A program made the position numbers and the translations under genes. A stretch of DNA of 64,000 nucleotides from Listeria swaminathanii. Lineage in GTDB: Bacteria > Bacillota > Bacilli > Lactobacillales > Listeriaceae. The DNA is taken from NCBI RefSeq assembly GCF_014229645.1, contig NZ_JAATOD010000004.1, forward strand, positions 146,389-210,388. The letters are read 5' to 3'. Below the pieces are notes generated by a model that saw only the letters and a list, made by a program, of their open reading frames with translations, made no database searches and was not told the DNA's origin. Shown here one piece after another: positions 1-12,271 of this stretch; position 1 is the stretch's first letter; every line of letters begins with the position of its first letter.

Positions 1-1
1 T

Positions 2-721
<720 letters not shown>

Positions 722-725
722 CAGA

Positions 726-764
726 AAGTCCAAGTGCTGAAAGAAGTACTTGGACTTTTTTTGA
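726..764 (+). terminator. Intrinsic terminator after dipeptidase
   Basis: Inverted repeat AGTCCAAGT / ACTTGGACT with a short loop, followed by a T run. Confidence 0.85.
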
Positions 765-881
765 AATAGAACTAAGAGAAAATCTGCTGTAATTTGAAAA
801 ATGGCATGTTATAATGAAGACAAGAAATGGAATTTTGTTTGGTATGTGTATATCAGACGGATTTTTAATGGAGGTTTTAAT

Positions 882-2225
882 GTGCGTTTAGAATCTAATT
901 TCGTCCAAAAGCAACAACAAAAGCAATCACAGAAATTAAATATGACGCAACAATTGTCCCAGTCTATTGCAATGCTTCAATTTGCGACAGCTGATTTAGT
1001 GGCATTTTTGGAAGATAAAGCACTCGAGAACCCATTAATTGAAGTAATTCCAGGCTCGGATTTTGCAACAGATTTTTCCTATAGTAGCCGTAAAAGCTCG
1101 GGAAGTTCTGATGATACAGATTGGCTAGAACAAATCGCCGATAATAAGCTGACATTAGCCGATGCGCTAAAAGAGCAGTTACATTTAATGGACGTGACAC
1201 AAACACAAAAAATTATCGTTTTATATTTAATAGAAAGTTTAAATGACAATGGTTATTTACAAATCGATTTAAAAGATGTCAGCGCGGCGCTTTTAATGGA
1301 CGATTCCAGTGTTTTAGAAGGGCTGGAAATACTGCAAAGCATGGAGCCGGCTGGGGTTGGTGCCAGAGATGCGCGCGAATGTATTTTACTGCAAATCGAA
1401 CGCTCACCGGATGCTCCTTACATCGCTTATGACGTCATCCAAAAATTCTTCACGGAATTCGCCGAGAAAAAATGGAAGATAATTGCTGCAGAAATGGATG
1501 TTAGTTTGCAAGATATCCAAGAAGTTTCCGATTATATTCAAACGCTAAACCCTAAACCAGGCTCTGAGTTTGAGTCTGAACGCGTTCAATATGTGGTTCC
1601 AGACTTGATTTTACTTCAACATGAAAATGAATTTGCTGTTTCACTAGCGAAGCAATTTTTGCCGCAAGTCCGTTTCCAAGAAGCTTACTACGAAACGATG
1701 CGAGCAACGGAAGAAAAAGACGTCGCCCAATTTTTACGTGAAAAAGCTGGTGAATTTGATTGGATTAAAAAAGGCATCGAACAACGCGAAAATACGTTGC
1801 AAAGAGTTGGCGAGGCAATCGTTAGCCACCAAAAAGCCTATTTCCTAGATAATTCAGCGCATTTACAACCGTTAACTTTGAAAGAAGTAGCAGAAGAACT
1901 TGGTGTGCATGAGTCCACGGTGAGTCGGGCAGTAAATGGAAAATATATGGAAACGACAACAGGTGTATACGAACTAAAACGCTTTTTTGCATCGGGGTTA
2001 CAGAAGAAATCTTCCGAGAACGAAAATGCAGGCGATATATCGAGCACAACTATCAAAAAGCTAGTGCAAGAATTTGTAGCAGCTGAAGATAAATTAAAAC
2101 CACTTTCCGATCAAAAAATAGTAGATATGCTCGCAGAAAAAGAAATTCAAGTTTCAAGAAGAGCTATCGCGAAATATCGTTTAGAGTTAAATATCCCTTC
2201 TTCTTCCAAAAGAAAAAGATTTTAG
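882..2225 (+). CDS. rpoN: RNA polymerase sigma-54 factor (SigL/RpoN)
   Basis: Sigma-54 directs RNA polymerase to -24/-12 promoters that need an AAA+ activator. In Listeria it is linked to PTS and carbon or osmotic stress genes. I chose GTG 882 because GGAGGT at 870-875 sits 6 bases upstream and gives a 447-residue protein starting VRLESNFVQKQQQ, the usual glutamine-rich activator-interaction region. An upstream in-frame ATG at 801 has no such site. The order is region I (about 1-45), core-binding domain, helix-turn-helix (STVSRAV), and the RpoN box RRAIAKYR near residue 426. It is monocistronic, with a terminator on each side. Confidence 0.96.
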   Translation: MRLESNFVQKQQQKQSQKLNMTQQLSQSIAMLQFATADLVAFLEDKALENPLIEVIPGSDFATDFSYSSRKSSGSSDDTDWLEQIADNKLTLADALKEQLHLMDVTQTQKIIVLYLIESLNDNGYLQIDLKDVSAALLMDDSSVLEGLEILQSMEPAGVGARDARECILLQIERSPDAPYIAYDVIQKFFTEFAEKKWKIIAAEMDVSLQDIQEVSDYIQTLNPKPGSEFESERVQYVVPDLILLQHENEFAVSLAKQFLPQVRFQEAYYETMRATEEKDVAQFLREKAGEFDWIKKGIEQRENTLQRVGEAIVSHQKAYFLDNSAHLQPLTLKEVAEELGVHESTVSRAVNGKYMETTTGVYELKRFFASGLQKKSSENENAGDISSTTIKKLVQEFVAAEDKLKPLSDQKIVDMLAEKEIQVSRRAIAKYRLELNIPSSSKRKRF

Positions 2226-2226
2226 A

Positions 2227-2277
2227 AGACGTTTTTTTGCCTCACGCCTAGGATGTGGGACAAAAAACGTCTTTTTA
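2227..2277 (+). terminator. Intrinsic terminator of rpoN
   Basis: Long hairpin with arms around AAGACGTTTTTT and AAAAAACGTCTT, followed by T residues. The middle is a 20-base internal segment. Confidence 0.75.
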
Positions 2278-2414
2278 AAATAAAAAATTTACTAAGAGCA
2301 TGTTTCATTTTCAAGAGGGGTGGAAAACAACTAATATAGCCTATTTCGAAGTTTGTAGTTTAAAAATTAATTGTAAATTTCAGGTGAATATTTCATAAAT
2401 GTCCCACTTAACAC

Positions 2415-2443
2415 TTGAAGATTTGTGCCAAGACTGTTAGAAT
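2415..2443 (+). promoter_or_regulatory. Candidate sigma-A promoter of the cggR-gap operon
   Basis: TTGAAG at 2415-2420, a 17-base spacer, TAGAAT at 2438-2443. It lies 170 bases upstream of the CggR operator. A second weaker candidate, TTGAAA (2567) with an 18-base spacer and TCTACT (2591), ends about 15 bases before the operator and would fit the Bacillus layout better. The 2278-2610 stretch contains no credible gene. Confidence 0.5.
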
Positions 2444-2610
2444 AGGGAACGTAGGGTAGTTAAAGAACATTAAAAAAAGTTTCACCAGCGTAAGCAGAAA
2501 GAGAAGGGGTAAAAATCACATTGAGAGACACTTTGTTAACAAGCTGAAGTAGCTAGTTTAATAGTCTTGAAAGTTATGAAAACCTCTATCTCTACTTTTT
2601 TTAGTTCTAA

Positions 2611-2646
2611 CGGGACGCCAGATGACTAAGTGGGTCATTAAGTGTC
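2611..2646 (+). promoter_or_regulatory. CggR operator (two direct repeats)
   Basis: The sequence reads CGGGAC-N6-TGAC-N4-TGGGTC-N6-TGTC. The published B. subtilis CggR target is CGGGAC-N6-TGTC-N4-CGGGAC-N6-TGTC, so spacing is identical and only three bases differ in the defined positions. It lies just upstream of the chosen cggR start at 2669 and overlaps the alternative GTG start at 2642, which argues against that GTG. CggR bound here blocks transcription of the glycolytic operon; fructose-1,6-bisphosphate relieves this in Bacillus. Confidence 0.88.
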
Positions 2647-2668
2647 CAAAGATGAGGAGCAATTAAAA

Positions 2669-3715
2669 ATGTCAGACTTAATTAACATTCAGAAAAAGTT
2701 ATTGCCCGACGTTTTAATGATTATGCAAAAACGCTACCAAATCCTACGCTCGATTTATTTTTCTGAGCCAGTTGGGAGACGAACACTTGCCGGAATGCTA
2801 GGCATGAGTGAACGAGTCCTGCGCGGTGAAGTAGAATTTTTGAAAGCACAAGGTTTAGTAGAAATTGCTTCTTCCGGAATGACCGTTACAAAAGAAGGCT
2901 TGGTCGTTTTTCGTGATTTAGAAAGTGTCATGAACCAACTTTCGGGGTTACATTCAATGGAAGAACAATTAGCGAAGAAATTGCAAATCAAAAAATGCTT
3001 GGTAGTGCAAGGTGATAGCGATGATACACCATGGGTCCGCGAAGAAATGGGTCGTGTGGCTGTTGAACAATTAGACATGGCGCTCACCGAAAAAAGAAAC
3101 ATCGTCGCAGTTATGGGCGGCTCTACAATGGCAACTGTTGCCGAAATGATGACAACTGATTTCGCAAAAGGCAGAGAACTACTTTTCGTTCCCGGTCGTG
3201 GAGGTATTGGTGAAGACCTTGACAATCAAGCGAATACAATTTGTGACAAGATGGCAACAAAGACAAACACGAAACACCGCGTTCTCTATGTTCCAGAGCA
3301 ATTAGGCGAAGAAGCCTATCGCTCGTTACTGAAAGAACCGGCAATTCAAGAAGGCTTACGATTAGTACAATCCGCAAATGCTATTATTTTAGGCATAGGT
3401 GACGCGCTCGCAATGGCGAAACGCAGACATACCGGCGAAGATGTACTTGAAAAAATCATCCATCGTAAAGCTGTTGGTGAAGCATTTGGTTATTATTTTG
3501 ATGAACAAGGCGAGGTTGTACATAAGGTTCCTACATTCGGTCTTCAATTCGAAGACTTAGCACAAATCCCGCACATTATCGCTGTTGCAGGTGGTACATC
3601 GAAAGCCAAAGCAATCAAATCGTATATGAAAAGCGCTCCAAAAAATACGATTTTAATCACGGATGAAGGAGCAGCAAAATCGCTTTTAAAAGGGAGTAAT
3701 ACCCTTTTGAAATAA
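2669..3715 (+). CDS. cggR: Central glycolytic genes regulator CggR
   Basis: SorC/DeoR-family repressor of the gapA operon; in B. subtilis fructose-1,6-bisphosphate is the inducer. I chose ATG 2669 because GAGGAG at 2654-2659 precedes it and the protein then begins MSDLINIQKKLLPD, co-linear with Bacillus CggR. The protein has 348 residues. The N-terminal winged helix includes GMSERVLRGEVEFLK. The C-terminal sugar-phosphate-binding domain includes VMGGSTMATVAEMM, PGRGGIGED and VAGGTSKAKAI. Only 33 bases separate it from gap and the own operator lies upstream, so it is autoregulated and co-transcribed with glycolysis. Confidence 0.96.
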   Translation: MSDLINIQKKLLPDVLMIMQKRYQILRSIYFSEPVGRRTLAGMLGMSERVLRGEVEFLKAQGLVEIASSGMTVTKEGLVVFRDLESVMNQLSGLHSMEEQLAKKLQIKKCLVVQGDSDDTPWVREEMGRVAVEQLDMALTEKRNIVAVMGGSTMATVAEMMTTDFAKGRELLFVPGRGGIGEDLDNQANTICDKMATKTNTKHRVLYVPEQLGEEAYRSLLKEPAIQEGLRLVQSANAIILGIGDALAMAKRRHTGEDVLEKIIHRKAVGEAFGYYFDEQGEVVHKVPTFGLQFEDLAQIPHIIAVAGGTSKAKAIKSYMKSAPKNTILITDEGAAKSLLKGSNTLLK

Positions 3716-3748
3716 AAAAAACACTATTTTCAAGGAGGAAATTGACTT

Positions 3749-4759
3749 ATGACAGTTAAAGTTGGTATTAATGGTTTTGGACGTATCGGACGTCTAGCAT
3801 TCCGTCGTATTCAAAATGTGGAAGGAATTGAAGTTGTTGCAATCAATGACTTAACAGACGCTAAAATGTTAGCTCACCTGTTAAAATATGATACAACTCA
3901 AGGCCGTTTTGACGGTGAAGTAGAAGTACATGATGGTTTCTTCAAAGTAAACGGTAAAGAAGTTAAAGTTTTAGCTAACCGTAACCCAGAAGAACTTCCA
4001 TGGGGTGACCTAGGAGTAGACATCGTTCTAGAATGTACTGGTTTCTTCACAGCGCAAGACAAAGCTGAATTACACATTAAAGCTGGCGCTAAAAAAGTTG
4101 TTATCTCCGCTCCAGCAACTGGCGACATGAAAACAATCGTTTACAATGTAAACCATGAAACATTAGACGGAACTGAAACAGTTATCTCTGGCGCAAGCTG
4201 TACTACTAACTGTTTAGCTCCTATGGCTAAAGTTTTAGAAGACAAATTTGGTGTTGTTGAAGGTCTAATGACTACAATTCACGCTTACACTGGTGACCAA
4301 AATACATTAGATGCTCCACATCCAAAAGGTGACTTCCGTCGTGCACGTGCTGCTGCCGAAAATATTATCCCTAATACAACTGGTGCTGCTAAAGCTATCG
4401 GTGAAGTATTACCATCACTTAAAGGTAAATTAGACGGAGCTGCTCAACGTGTTCCAGTTCCAACTGGTTCCCTTACTGAATTAGTAACAGTTCTTAACAA
4501 AAAAGTTACTGTTGACGAAGTAAATGCAGCTATGGAAGCAGCTTCTGATTCAGAAACATTCGGTTACACTAGTGATCAAGTAGTTTCTTCTGATATCAAA
4601 GGTATGACTTTCGGTTCATTATTTGACGAAACTCAAACAAAAGTTCTTACAGTTGGCGATCAACAATTAGTTAAAACTGTAGCTTGGTACGATAACGAAA
4701 TGAGCTACACTGCTCAATTAGTACGTACTTTAGAATACTTTGCAAAAATCGCTAAATAA
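3749..4759 (+). CDS. gap: Glyceraldehyde-3-phosphate dehydrogenase
   Basis: NAD-dependent oxidation and phosphorylation of glyceraldehyde-3-phosphate to 1,3-bisphosphoglycerate in the cytosol. The protein has 336 residues, the normal length. The Rossmann motif NGFGRIGR is at the N-terminus and the catalytic cysteine is C151 in SCTTNC. AAGGAGG lies ahead of ATG 3749. It is the second gene of the cggR operon. A perfect 10-bp hairpin lies between gap and pgk, a place where mRNA processing or partial termination may set the higher level of gap transcript. Confidence 0.98.
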   Translation: MTVKVGINGFGRIGRLAFRRIQNVEGIEVVAINDLTDAKMLAHLLKYDTTQGRFDGEVEVHDGFFKVNGKEVKVLANRNPEELPWGDLGVDIVLECTGFFTAQDKAELHIKAGAKKVVISAPATGDMKTIVYNVNHETLDGTETVISGASCTTNCLAPMAKVLEDKFGVVEGLMTTIHAYTGDQNTLDAPHPKGDFRRARAAAENIIPNTTGAAKAIGEVLPSLKGKLDGAAQRVPVPTGSLTELVTVLNKKVTVDEVNAAMEAASDSETFGYTSDQVVSSDIKGMTFGSLFDETQTKVLTVGDQQLVKTVAWYDNEMSYTAQLVRTLEYFAKIAK

Positions 4760-4807
4760 TTAGCAGATTAATTTTACTGAAGTGCTTGTCACATCAGCAA
4801 TAACAAG

Positions 4808-4842
4808 AATAAGCGGAGACACTATTGTTTCCGCTTATTTTC
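4808..4842 (+). terminator. Hairpin between gap and pgk (partial terminator or processing site)
   Basis: Perfect 10-bp stem AATAAGCGGA / TCCGCTTATT followed by TTTCTG, a poor T tract. It could attenuate read-through or protect the gap mRNA 3' end. Confidence 0.5.
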
Positions 4843-4893
4843 TGAAATAACGGGGGCGACCCCAATCCTTTAAAATTAATGGAGGAACTCTAA

Positions 4894-6084
4894 ATGGCTA
4901 AAAAAGTTGTAACTGATTTAGATTTAAAAGACAAAAAAGTTTTAGTTCGTGTTGACTTTAACGTGCCAATGAAAGACGGTAAAATCACTAACGACAACCG
5001 TATTGTAGCTGCACTTCCAACAATTGAGTACATCTTAGAACAAAACGGTAAAGCAATTTTATTTTCTCACCTTGGAAAAGTAAAAACAGAAGAAGATAAA
5101 GAAGGAAAATCTCTTCGTCCAGTAGCCGCTCGTTTAAGCGAATTACTTGGAAAAGAAGTGAAATTCGTTCCTACTACTCGTGGTCCAGAACTTGAAGCAG
5201 CAATTGCTGATTTAAAAGACGGCGAAGTACTTCTTTTTGAAAATACACGTTTTGAAGATATTGATGGTAAAAAAGAAAGCAAAAATGATCCAGAACTTGG
5301 AAAATACTGGGCTAGCCTTGGCGACGTTTTCGTAAATGACGCTTTCGGTACTGCTCACCGTGCGCACGCGTCTAACGTTGGAATCGCTTCTAACCTAGAA
5401 TCAGCGGCCGGATTTTTGATGGAAAAAGAAATTAAATTCATCGGCGGTGTAGTTGATAATCCAGCACGTCCACTAGTAGCAATCCTAGGTGGCGCGAAAG
5501 TTTCTGACAAAATCGGTGTTATCGAAAACTTACTTACAAAAGCAGACAAAGTACTTGTTGGCGGCGGAATGACTTTCACTTTCATGGCAGCTCAAGGTCA
5601 AGAAATTGGTAAATCTCTTTTAGAAGCAGATAAAGTTGAACTTGCTAAAGGCTTACTTGAAAAAGCTGGCGATAAATTAGTATTACCAGTTGACGCAGTT
5701 GTATCTAAAGAATTCAGTAACGACGTTCCTTTCCACACAGTAGACGCAGATAAAATGCCTGCTGACGAAATGGGACTAGATATTGGTCAAGCTACAATTG
5801 ACTTATTCACAAAAGAACTTCAAGGCGCTAAAACAGTTGTATGGAATGGTCCAATGGGCGTATTCGAACTTAGCAACTTTGCTAAAGGTACAATTGGCGT
5901 TTGTGAAGCTATTGCAAACTTAACTGATGCAACAACTATCATCGGTGGTGGCGATTCTGCAGCAGCAGCTATGGACTTAGGTTTTGCTGACAAATTCACA
6001 CATATTTCTACTGGTGGCGGTGCATCTTTAGAGTATCTTGAAGGTAAAGAGCTTCCTGGTGTTGCTTCTATTAGCGACAAATAA
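4894..6084 (+). CDS. pgk: Phosphoglycerate kinase
   Basis: Transfers the acyl phosphate of 1,3-bisphosphoglycerate to ADP. The protein has 396 residues, standard length. Recognisable segments are [10 protein letters not shown] near the N-terminus, [13 protein letters not shown], and the nucleotide-binding GGGDSAAAA with [11 protein letters not shown] near the C-terminus. A GGAGG site lies ahead of ATG 4894. Third gene of the glycolytic operon, with tpiA 45 bases downstream. Confidence 0.98.
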   Translation: MAKKVVTDLDLKDKKVLVRVDFNVPMKDGKITNDNRIVAALPTIEYILEQNGKAILFSHLGKVKTEEDKEGKSLRPVAARLSELLGKEVKFVPTTRGPELEAAIADLKDGEVLLFENTRFEDIDGKKESKNDPELGKYWASLGDVFVNDAFGTAHRAHASNVGIASNLESAAGFLMEKEIKFIGGVVDNPARPLVAILGGAKVSDKIGVIENLLTKADKVLVGGGMTFTFMAAQGQEIGKSLLEADKVELAKGLLEKAGDKLVLPVDAVVSKEFSNDVPFHTVDADKMPADEMGLDIGQATIDLFTKELQGAKTVVWNGPMGVFELSNFAKGTIGVCEAIANLTDATTIIGGGDSAAAAMDLGFADKFTHISTGGGASLEYLEGKELPGVASISDK

Positions 6085-6885
<801 letters not shown>

Positions 6886-6886
6886 A

Positions 6887-8419
6887 ATGAGTAAATCACC
6901 TGTAGCAATTATTATCCTCGATGGTTTTGGTAAACGTGCAGAAACAGTAGGTAATGCTGTAGCTCAAGCAAACAAACCAAATTTTGACCGTTATTGGGCT
7001 AATTTTCCTCACGGGGAACTTAAAGCTGCTGGTCTTGATGTTGGCCTTCCAGAAGGTCAAATGGGTAACTCTGAAGTTGGCCATACAAACATCGGGGCTG
7101 GACGTATTGTCTACCAAAGCTTAACTCGTATTGATAAAGCTATTGAAGAAGGCGAATTCCAAAAGAATAAAGCCCTAAACAATGCTTTCACTCATACAAA
7201 AGAAAACAACTCGGACCTACATCTTTTCGGTTTACTATCAGACGGCGGCGTGCATAGTCACATTAATCACCTCGTTGCACTTTTAGAAACAGCAAAAGAT
7301 CAAGGCGTGAAAAACGTTTATATCCATGCATTCCTTGATGGACGCGACGTGGCTCCACAATCTTCCTTAGAATATTTAGAAACACTGCAAAAAGCTATTA
7401 GTGATTTAAACTATGGCGCAATTGCTACTGTTTCTGGACGTTTCTACGCGATGGATCGTGACAAACGCTGGGAACGTGTTGAAAAAGCATACAAAGCAAT
7501 CGTAAGCGCTGAAGGTGAAAAATTTGAAGATCCAATCGAACTTGTCAAAGCTTCTTATGCTAATGACAAAAATGATGAATTCGTTGTTCCTGCTATCATT
7601 ACTAAAGATGGCAAACCTGTTGCAACAGTTAAAGACAACGATGCAGTTATTTTCTTCAATTTCCGTCCTGACCGTGCAATTCAACTTTCTAATGCATTCA
7701 CTGATAAAGAATGGGATCATTTCGACCGTGGGGCAGATCACCCTAAAAACATCAAATTCGTTACAATGACTCTTTACAACCCAAGCGTTGATGCCGAAGT
7801 TGCTTTCGAGCCAATTGAAATGAAAAATGTTATCGGCGAAGTACTTTCTAATGAAGGCCTTGCGCAACTGCGTATTGCTGAAACAGAAAAATATCCACAC
7901 GTAACATTCTTTATGAATGGTGGCCGAAATGAGGAATTCCCTGGTGAAAGCCGGATTCTAATCAATTCGCCAAAAGTAGAAACATACGATTTGCAACCTG
8001 AAATGAGCGCATATGAAGTAACAGACGCGCTTGTGGAAGACATTAAAAACGACAAACACGATGCAATTATCTTAAACTTCGCAAATCCAGACATGGTTGG
8101 ACACTCAGGTATGCTTGAGCCAACTATTAAGGCAATCGAAGCAGTAGATGAAAACCTTGGTCGTGTAGTAGACCTTATTTTAGAAAAAGGTGGCTCAGCT
8201 ATTATCTTTGCTGACCATGGTAACTCTGAAACAATGTCTACTCCAGAAGGAAAACCACACACTGCGCACACTACCGTTCCAGTTCCAGTAATTGTAACGA
8301 AAAAAGGTGTTACGCTGCGTGAAGGTGGTCGTCTGGCTGACGTTGCGCCAACAATGCTTGATTTACTTGGCGTTAAAAAACCTGCCGAAATGACAGGCGA
8401 AAGTTTAATTCAAAAATAA
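6887..8419 (+). CDS. gpmI: 2,3-bisphosphoglycerate-independent phosphoglycerate mutase
   Basis: Manganese-dependent interconversion of 3- and 2-phosphoglycerate. The protein has 510 residues, typical of the iPGM (alkaline phosphatase superfamily) type. The motif ILDGFG holds the first metal ligand and [14 protein letters not shown] contains the serine that carries the phosphate. Later metal ligands lie in [20 protein letters not shown] and HTAHTT. Its ribosome site, GGAGG, lies inside the end of tpiA. It is followed by 135 bases before eno. Confidence 0.97.
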   Translation: MSKSPVAIIILDGFGKRAETVGNAVAQANKPNFDRYWANFPHGELKAAGLDVGLPEGQMGNSEVGHTNIGAGRIVYQSLTRIDKAIEEGEFQKNKALNNAFTHTKENNSDLHLFGLLSDGGVHSHINHLVALLETAKDQGVKNVYIHAFLDGRDVAPQSSLEYLETLQKAISDLNYGAIATVSGRFYAMDRDKRWERVEKAYKAIVSAEGEKFEDPIELVKASYANDKNDEFVVPAIITKDGKPVATVKDNDAVIFFNFRPDRAIQLSNAFTDKEWDHFDRGADHPKNIKFVTMTLYNPSVDAEVAFEPIEMKNVIGEVLSNEGLAQLRIAETEKYPHVTFFMNGGRNEEFPGESRILINSPKVETYDLQPEMSAYEVTDALVEDIKNDKHDAIILNFANPDMVGHSGMLEPTIKAIEAVDENLGRVVDLILEKGGSAIIFADHGNSETMSTPEGKPHTAHTTVPVPVIVTKKGVTLREGGRLADVAPTMLDLLGVKKPAEMTGESLIQK

Positions 8420-8554
8420 TTTTAGTTATTACTTTAGTTTTTTTGCAAACAGAGCTACAATAAATACGAATTTAAAAACGGATGGGTCTTTGAATTTGAA
8501 GTGAATATCATATTCATTTCGTTCAATTAATCCCAACAAAGGAGAGAAATATAA

Positions 8555-9847
<1,293 letters not shown>

Positions 9848-9865
9848 GTTGATTGAATAAAACGC

Positions 9866-9903
9866 TAAACTCCGCGAAAAGTAACATTTTCGCGGAGTTT
9901 TTT
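9866..9903 (+). terminator. Terminator of the glycolytic operon
   Basis: Perfect stem AAACTCCGCGAAAA / TTTTCGCGGAGTTT followed by a T run. Confidence 0.93.
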
Positions 9904-9955
9904 CTGTTTTAAAAATAACAAGTGGGGTAATGATTTGGAAGAGGAGGTAATGCTG

Positions 9956-10123
9956 ATGAAAGTGAAAAATAGTCAGGCCTCAAAAGTGCTCGAAACTCCA
10001 AAAATCAAAGACGCTGTGGTGCATGAAAAAAACCACCCCTTAGCGGAAAAGCATTCTGTACAAAAGAAAATTATTAATGCAGATATGCCGCAACAACAAT
10101 TCCACCGGAGACTCATGAAATAA
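9956..10123 (+). CDS. Small basic hypothetical protein (55 aa)
   Basis: I do not recognise a family. The reading frame could begin at TTG 9935 or ATG 9950, but GAGGAGGT at 9941-9948 best serves ATG 9956 (7-base spacing). The product is hydrophilic and rich in lysine and histidine (VHEKNHPLAEKH), with no membrane segment or signal peptide. It stands alone between two terminators. Its good ribosome site and closing terminator make it a likely real gene. Confidence 0.65.
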   Translation: MKVKNSQASKVLETPKIKDAVVHEKNHPLAEKHSVQKKIINADMPQQQFHRRLMK

Positions 10124-10130
10124 ACCGTGC

Positions 10131-10166
10131 GCCTGATTCTAGCTTTCAAAGAATCAGGCGTATTTT
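10131..10166 (+). terminator. Terminator after the 55-aa gene
   Basis: Perfect stem GCCTGATTCT / AGAATCAGGC, followed by GTATTTTC. Confidence 0.75.
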
Positions 10167-10255
10167 CATTTAAATGGAAGCTTTTTTAGAGGAAATTAAG
10201 TATAATCAGGTGTAAAATAAAGGTAGAAAATGTTTTCAGCAAGGAGTGATGCGTG

Positions 10256-10975
10256 ATGATTGCAGAAATCAATGGAATTAACTTGTTTTATCAAATAATC
10301 GGTAAGGGCGAACCAATCTTGCTTATTCACGGAAATGGTCAAAATCATCGTTCTTTAAAGCGTATGATTGATGACCTCTCTACTAATCATCAGGTAATCG
10401 CCGTAGATAGCCGCGCACACGGAAAAAGTGAAGCTGGAAATAGACCGCTTGATTTTGAAGTAATGGCGCTAGATATGCTTTCATTACTTGATTATTTGAA
10501 AATTGATAAATATAAAGTTATCGGATATAGCGACGGCGGTATTGTTGCTCTCGTAATGGGTAAAATGCAGCCAAACCGTCAAATCGCATCCGTTGTTATT
10601 GGGACGAATTATCATGTAAATCAAATTCGATTTTTACCAGACTTGTTTTGCCGAGTTGCTTACGGGGCTGCATTTCTTTTAGCGCCATTTAGTCGCTTTT
10701 TTGAGCGGATGAAACGGCAGCTTGCTTTAACGATTTATCATCCGCATATGTCAGAAGCGGATTTACAAAAAATAAGTGCGCCACTTTTAGCAGTCGTGGG
10801 GGAATATGATTTAATATCTTCCAAAGATACTAGGAAAATGGTGCATTCTGTTCAACACGGTGAAATGGTCATTGTAAGGAATGGACTTCATTATTTACCA
10901 CGGCAAAAGCCAAAACAATTGTTACAATTAATTCATAGTTTCTTTTCTAATTTAAGCGCAGAAATTCACAAATAA
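10256..10975 (+). CDS. Alpha/beta hydrolase
   Basis: Cytosolic alpha/beta-fold hydrolase of unknown substrate, 239 residues. GTG 10253 directly precedes ATG 10256; the latter has the better spacing from AAGGAG (10241-10246). The oxyanion region LLIHGNGQNHRS, the DSRAHGKS turn and the nucleophile elbow GYSDGG are clear. A later Asp in VVGEYDLI and His in GLHYLP complete the expected triad. It has no signal peptide and appears monocistronic. It could be an esterase or a peptidase-type hydrolase. Confidence 0.88.
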   Translation: MIAEINGINLFYQIIGKGEPILLIHGNGQNHRSLKRMIDDLSTNHQVIAVDSRAHGKSEAGNRPLDFEVMALDMLSLLDYLKIDKYKVIGYSDGGIVALVMGKMQPNRQIASVVIGTNYHVNQIRFLPDLFCRVAYGAAFLLAPFSRFFERMKRQLALTIYHPHMSEADLQKISAPLLAVVGEYDLISSKDTRKMVHSVQHGEMVIVRNGLHYLPRQKPKQLLQLIHSFFSNLSAEIHK

Positions 10976-11029
10976 AATCCCCTAAAAACCCTTTGGTATC
11001 AACGTGTTTGAGGTTCGCGAAAAAAGTGT

Positions 11030-11058
11030 TTGACAAGTTCCTCGGATAGCGTTAATAT
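11030..11058 (+). promoter_or_regulatory. Sigma-A promoter upstream of the esterase-secG segment
   Basis: TTGACA (11030-11035), 17-base spacer, TAATAT (11053-11058). It is a near-consensus vegetative promoter giving a leader of about 93 bases before ATG 11158. Confidence 0.8.
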
Positions 11059-11157
11059 TGGTCTATTGGTCAGAACTCAAAAGGTAGCTTATTTAGTTCA
11101 GATGGGCTACAATAGAGTGGATTATAAAAGTGATGATATTAGGAGGATTGCGTAAAA

Positions 11158-11901
11158 ATGAGTGCGGATCGTAGCTTTACGTTAAAAGCGGGAAATCGTG
11201 CTGTTTTGCTCTTGCATGGCTTTGCAGGGACTACAGAAGACGTAAGAGAACTTGGAGAAATTCTAGCAGAAAATGGATACACAGTACATGCACCAAACTT
11301 CAGAGGCCACGGGGATGAACCCGCTATTTTCTTGAAAACAACACCGGAAATGTGGTACGAAGATGCGGTGGCTGGATATCGTCAACTTGAAAAAGACGGG
11401 TATGATGAAATTGCAATTGTCGGTGTGGCAATGGGCGGAGTTTTTGCGCTTAAAATGGCAGAATCGTTTTCACCAAAAGCGATTGTTCCACTATGCGCCA
11501 ACGTAAACCGCAAAATGCGCTATATCCCGATCGAAAACTATTTAACTAAACAATTAAAGAAACAAGGTATAGTAGAACAAGAAGCAGATCAAATGTTAAA
11601 AAACTATCTTCCTGAAATTGATGTAATGACGGAAGCTCGTGCTACTTTCTACAAAAACGTAGCGCGCGACATTGAAAAAATCCATGTACCAACCATGATT
11701 GGTCAAGGCTGCCAAGATGAAGAAATCGATGCAGACAATGCCAATTACATCTTTAAACACATTCATACAAATGACAAACAATTATGTTTCTATGCAGGAT
11801 CAGGACATGATATCGTGAACGACTGTGAGAAAGACATTTTAGAAGAAGACTTAATTTACTTCTTAGACGATTTAGTTTGGCTTGAGGAAAAAGTCGTTTA
11901 A
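11158..11901 (+). CDS. Carboxylesterase-type alpha/beta hydrolase
   Basis: Serine hydrolase of 247 residues, similar in layout to the Est30/YvaK carboxylesterases. Visible are VLLLHGFAGTTEDVRELG and HAPNFRGHGDEP at the N-terminal side. The usual nucleophile elbow G-x-S-x-G reads GVAMGG here, so the catalytic serine is apparently replaced by alanine. The His in GSGHDIV is present. The paralog at 12485 keeps GLSLGG. This copy may therefore be catalytically dead or altered. TAGGAGGA precedes ATG 11158. It lies 95 bases ahead of secG. Confidence 0.85.
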   Translation: MSADRSFTLKAGNRAVLLLHGFAGTTEDVRELGEILAENGYTVHAPNFRGHGDEPAIFLKTTPEMWYEDAVAGYRQLEKDGYDEIAIVGVAMGGVFALKMAESFSPKAIVPLCANVNRKMRYIPIENYLTKQLKKQGIVEQEADQMLKNYLPEIDVMTEARATFYKNVARDIEKIHVPTMIGQGCQDEEIDADNANYIFKHIHTNDKQLCFYAGSGHDIVNDCEKDILEEDLIYFLDDLVWLEEKVV

Positions 11902-11995
11902 TCCATTCATTCTATGGAAACAAACCTTTACGTATAATCACAAATATGGTAAAATTAACCTTAGTCAAATTGGGCGGTTTTAGGAGGAAAGAACA

Positions 11996-12229
11996 ATGAG
12001 TACAGTTTTAACGGTCTTACTCATCATCGTATCAGTACTGTTAATTACAGTTATCATACTTCAACCAGGTAAAAGTGCTGGCTTATCCGGCGCCATCTCT
12101 GGTGGAGCTGAGCAATTATTCGGTAAGCAAAAAGCAAGAGGACTAGAACTTATTCTACATCGCACTACCATCGTTCTATCCGTTGTTTTCTTCGCAATAC
12201 TAATTGCACTGGCATATTTTGTACAGTAA
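11996..12229 (+). CDS. secG: Preprotein translocase subunit SecG
   Basis: Small integral membrane subunit of the SecYEG channel, 77 residues. It shows the two-helix topology: an N-terminal hydrophobic segment ([16 protein letters not shown]), the conserved cytosolic loop [21 protein letters not shown], then a second hydrophobic helix. TAGGAGGA precedes ATG 11996. In Bacillales secG heads a cluster with a carboxylesterase, rnr and smpB, as here. Confidence 0.96.
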   Translation: MSTVLTVLLIIVSVLLITVIILQPGKSAGLSGAISGGAEQLFGKQKARGLELILHRTTIVLSVVFFAILIALAYFVQ

Positions 12230-12237
12230 CGAGATGT

Positions 12238-12271
12238 TAACCACCTGAATGAAAATTTAGGTGGTTTTTTG
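12238..12271 (+). terminator. Terminator after secG
   Basis: Stem AACCACCTGAA / TTTAGGTGGTT with a T run. Downstream genes need read-through or another promoter. Confidence 0.85.

Noticed and set aside
2521..2547. 8-codon TTG-started leader ORF in the cggR leader
   Set aside because: Too short, with a poor start and no terminator or regulatory codons; probably chance.
2755..3225. 156-aa minus-strand ORF inside cggR
   Set aside because: Antisense shadow with biased composition and no start signal.
7406..8271. Long minus-strand ORFs inside gpmI (164 and 165 aa)
   Set aside because: Shadows of a well-conserved coding gene, with no ribosome site or family features.
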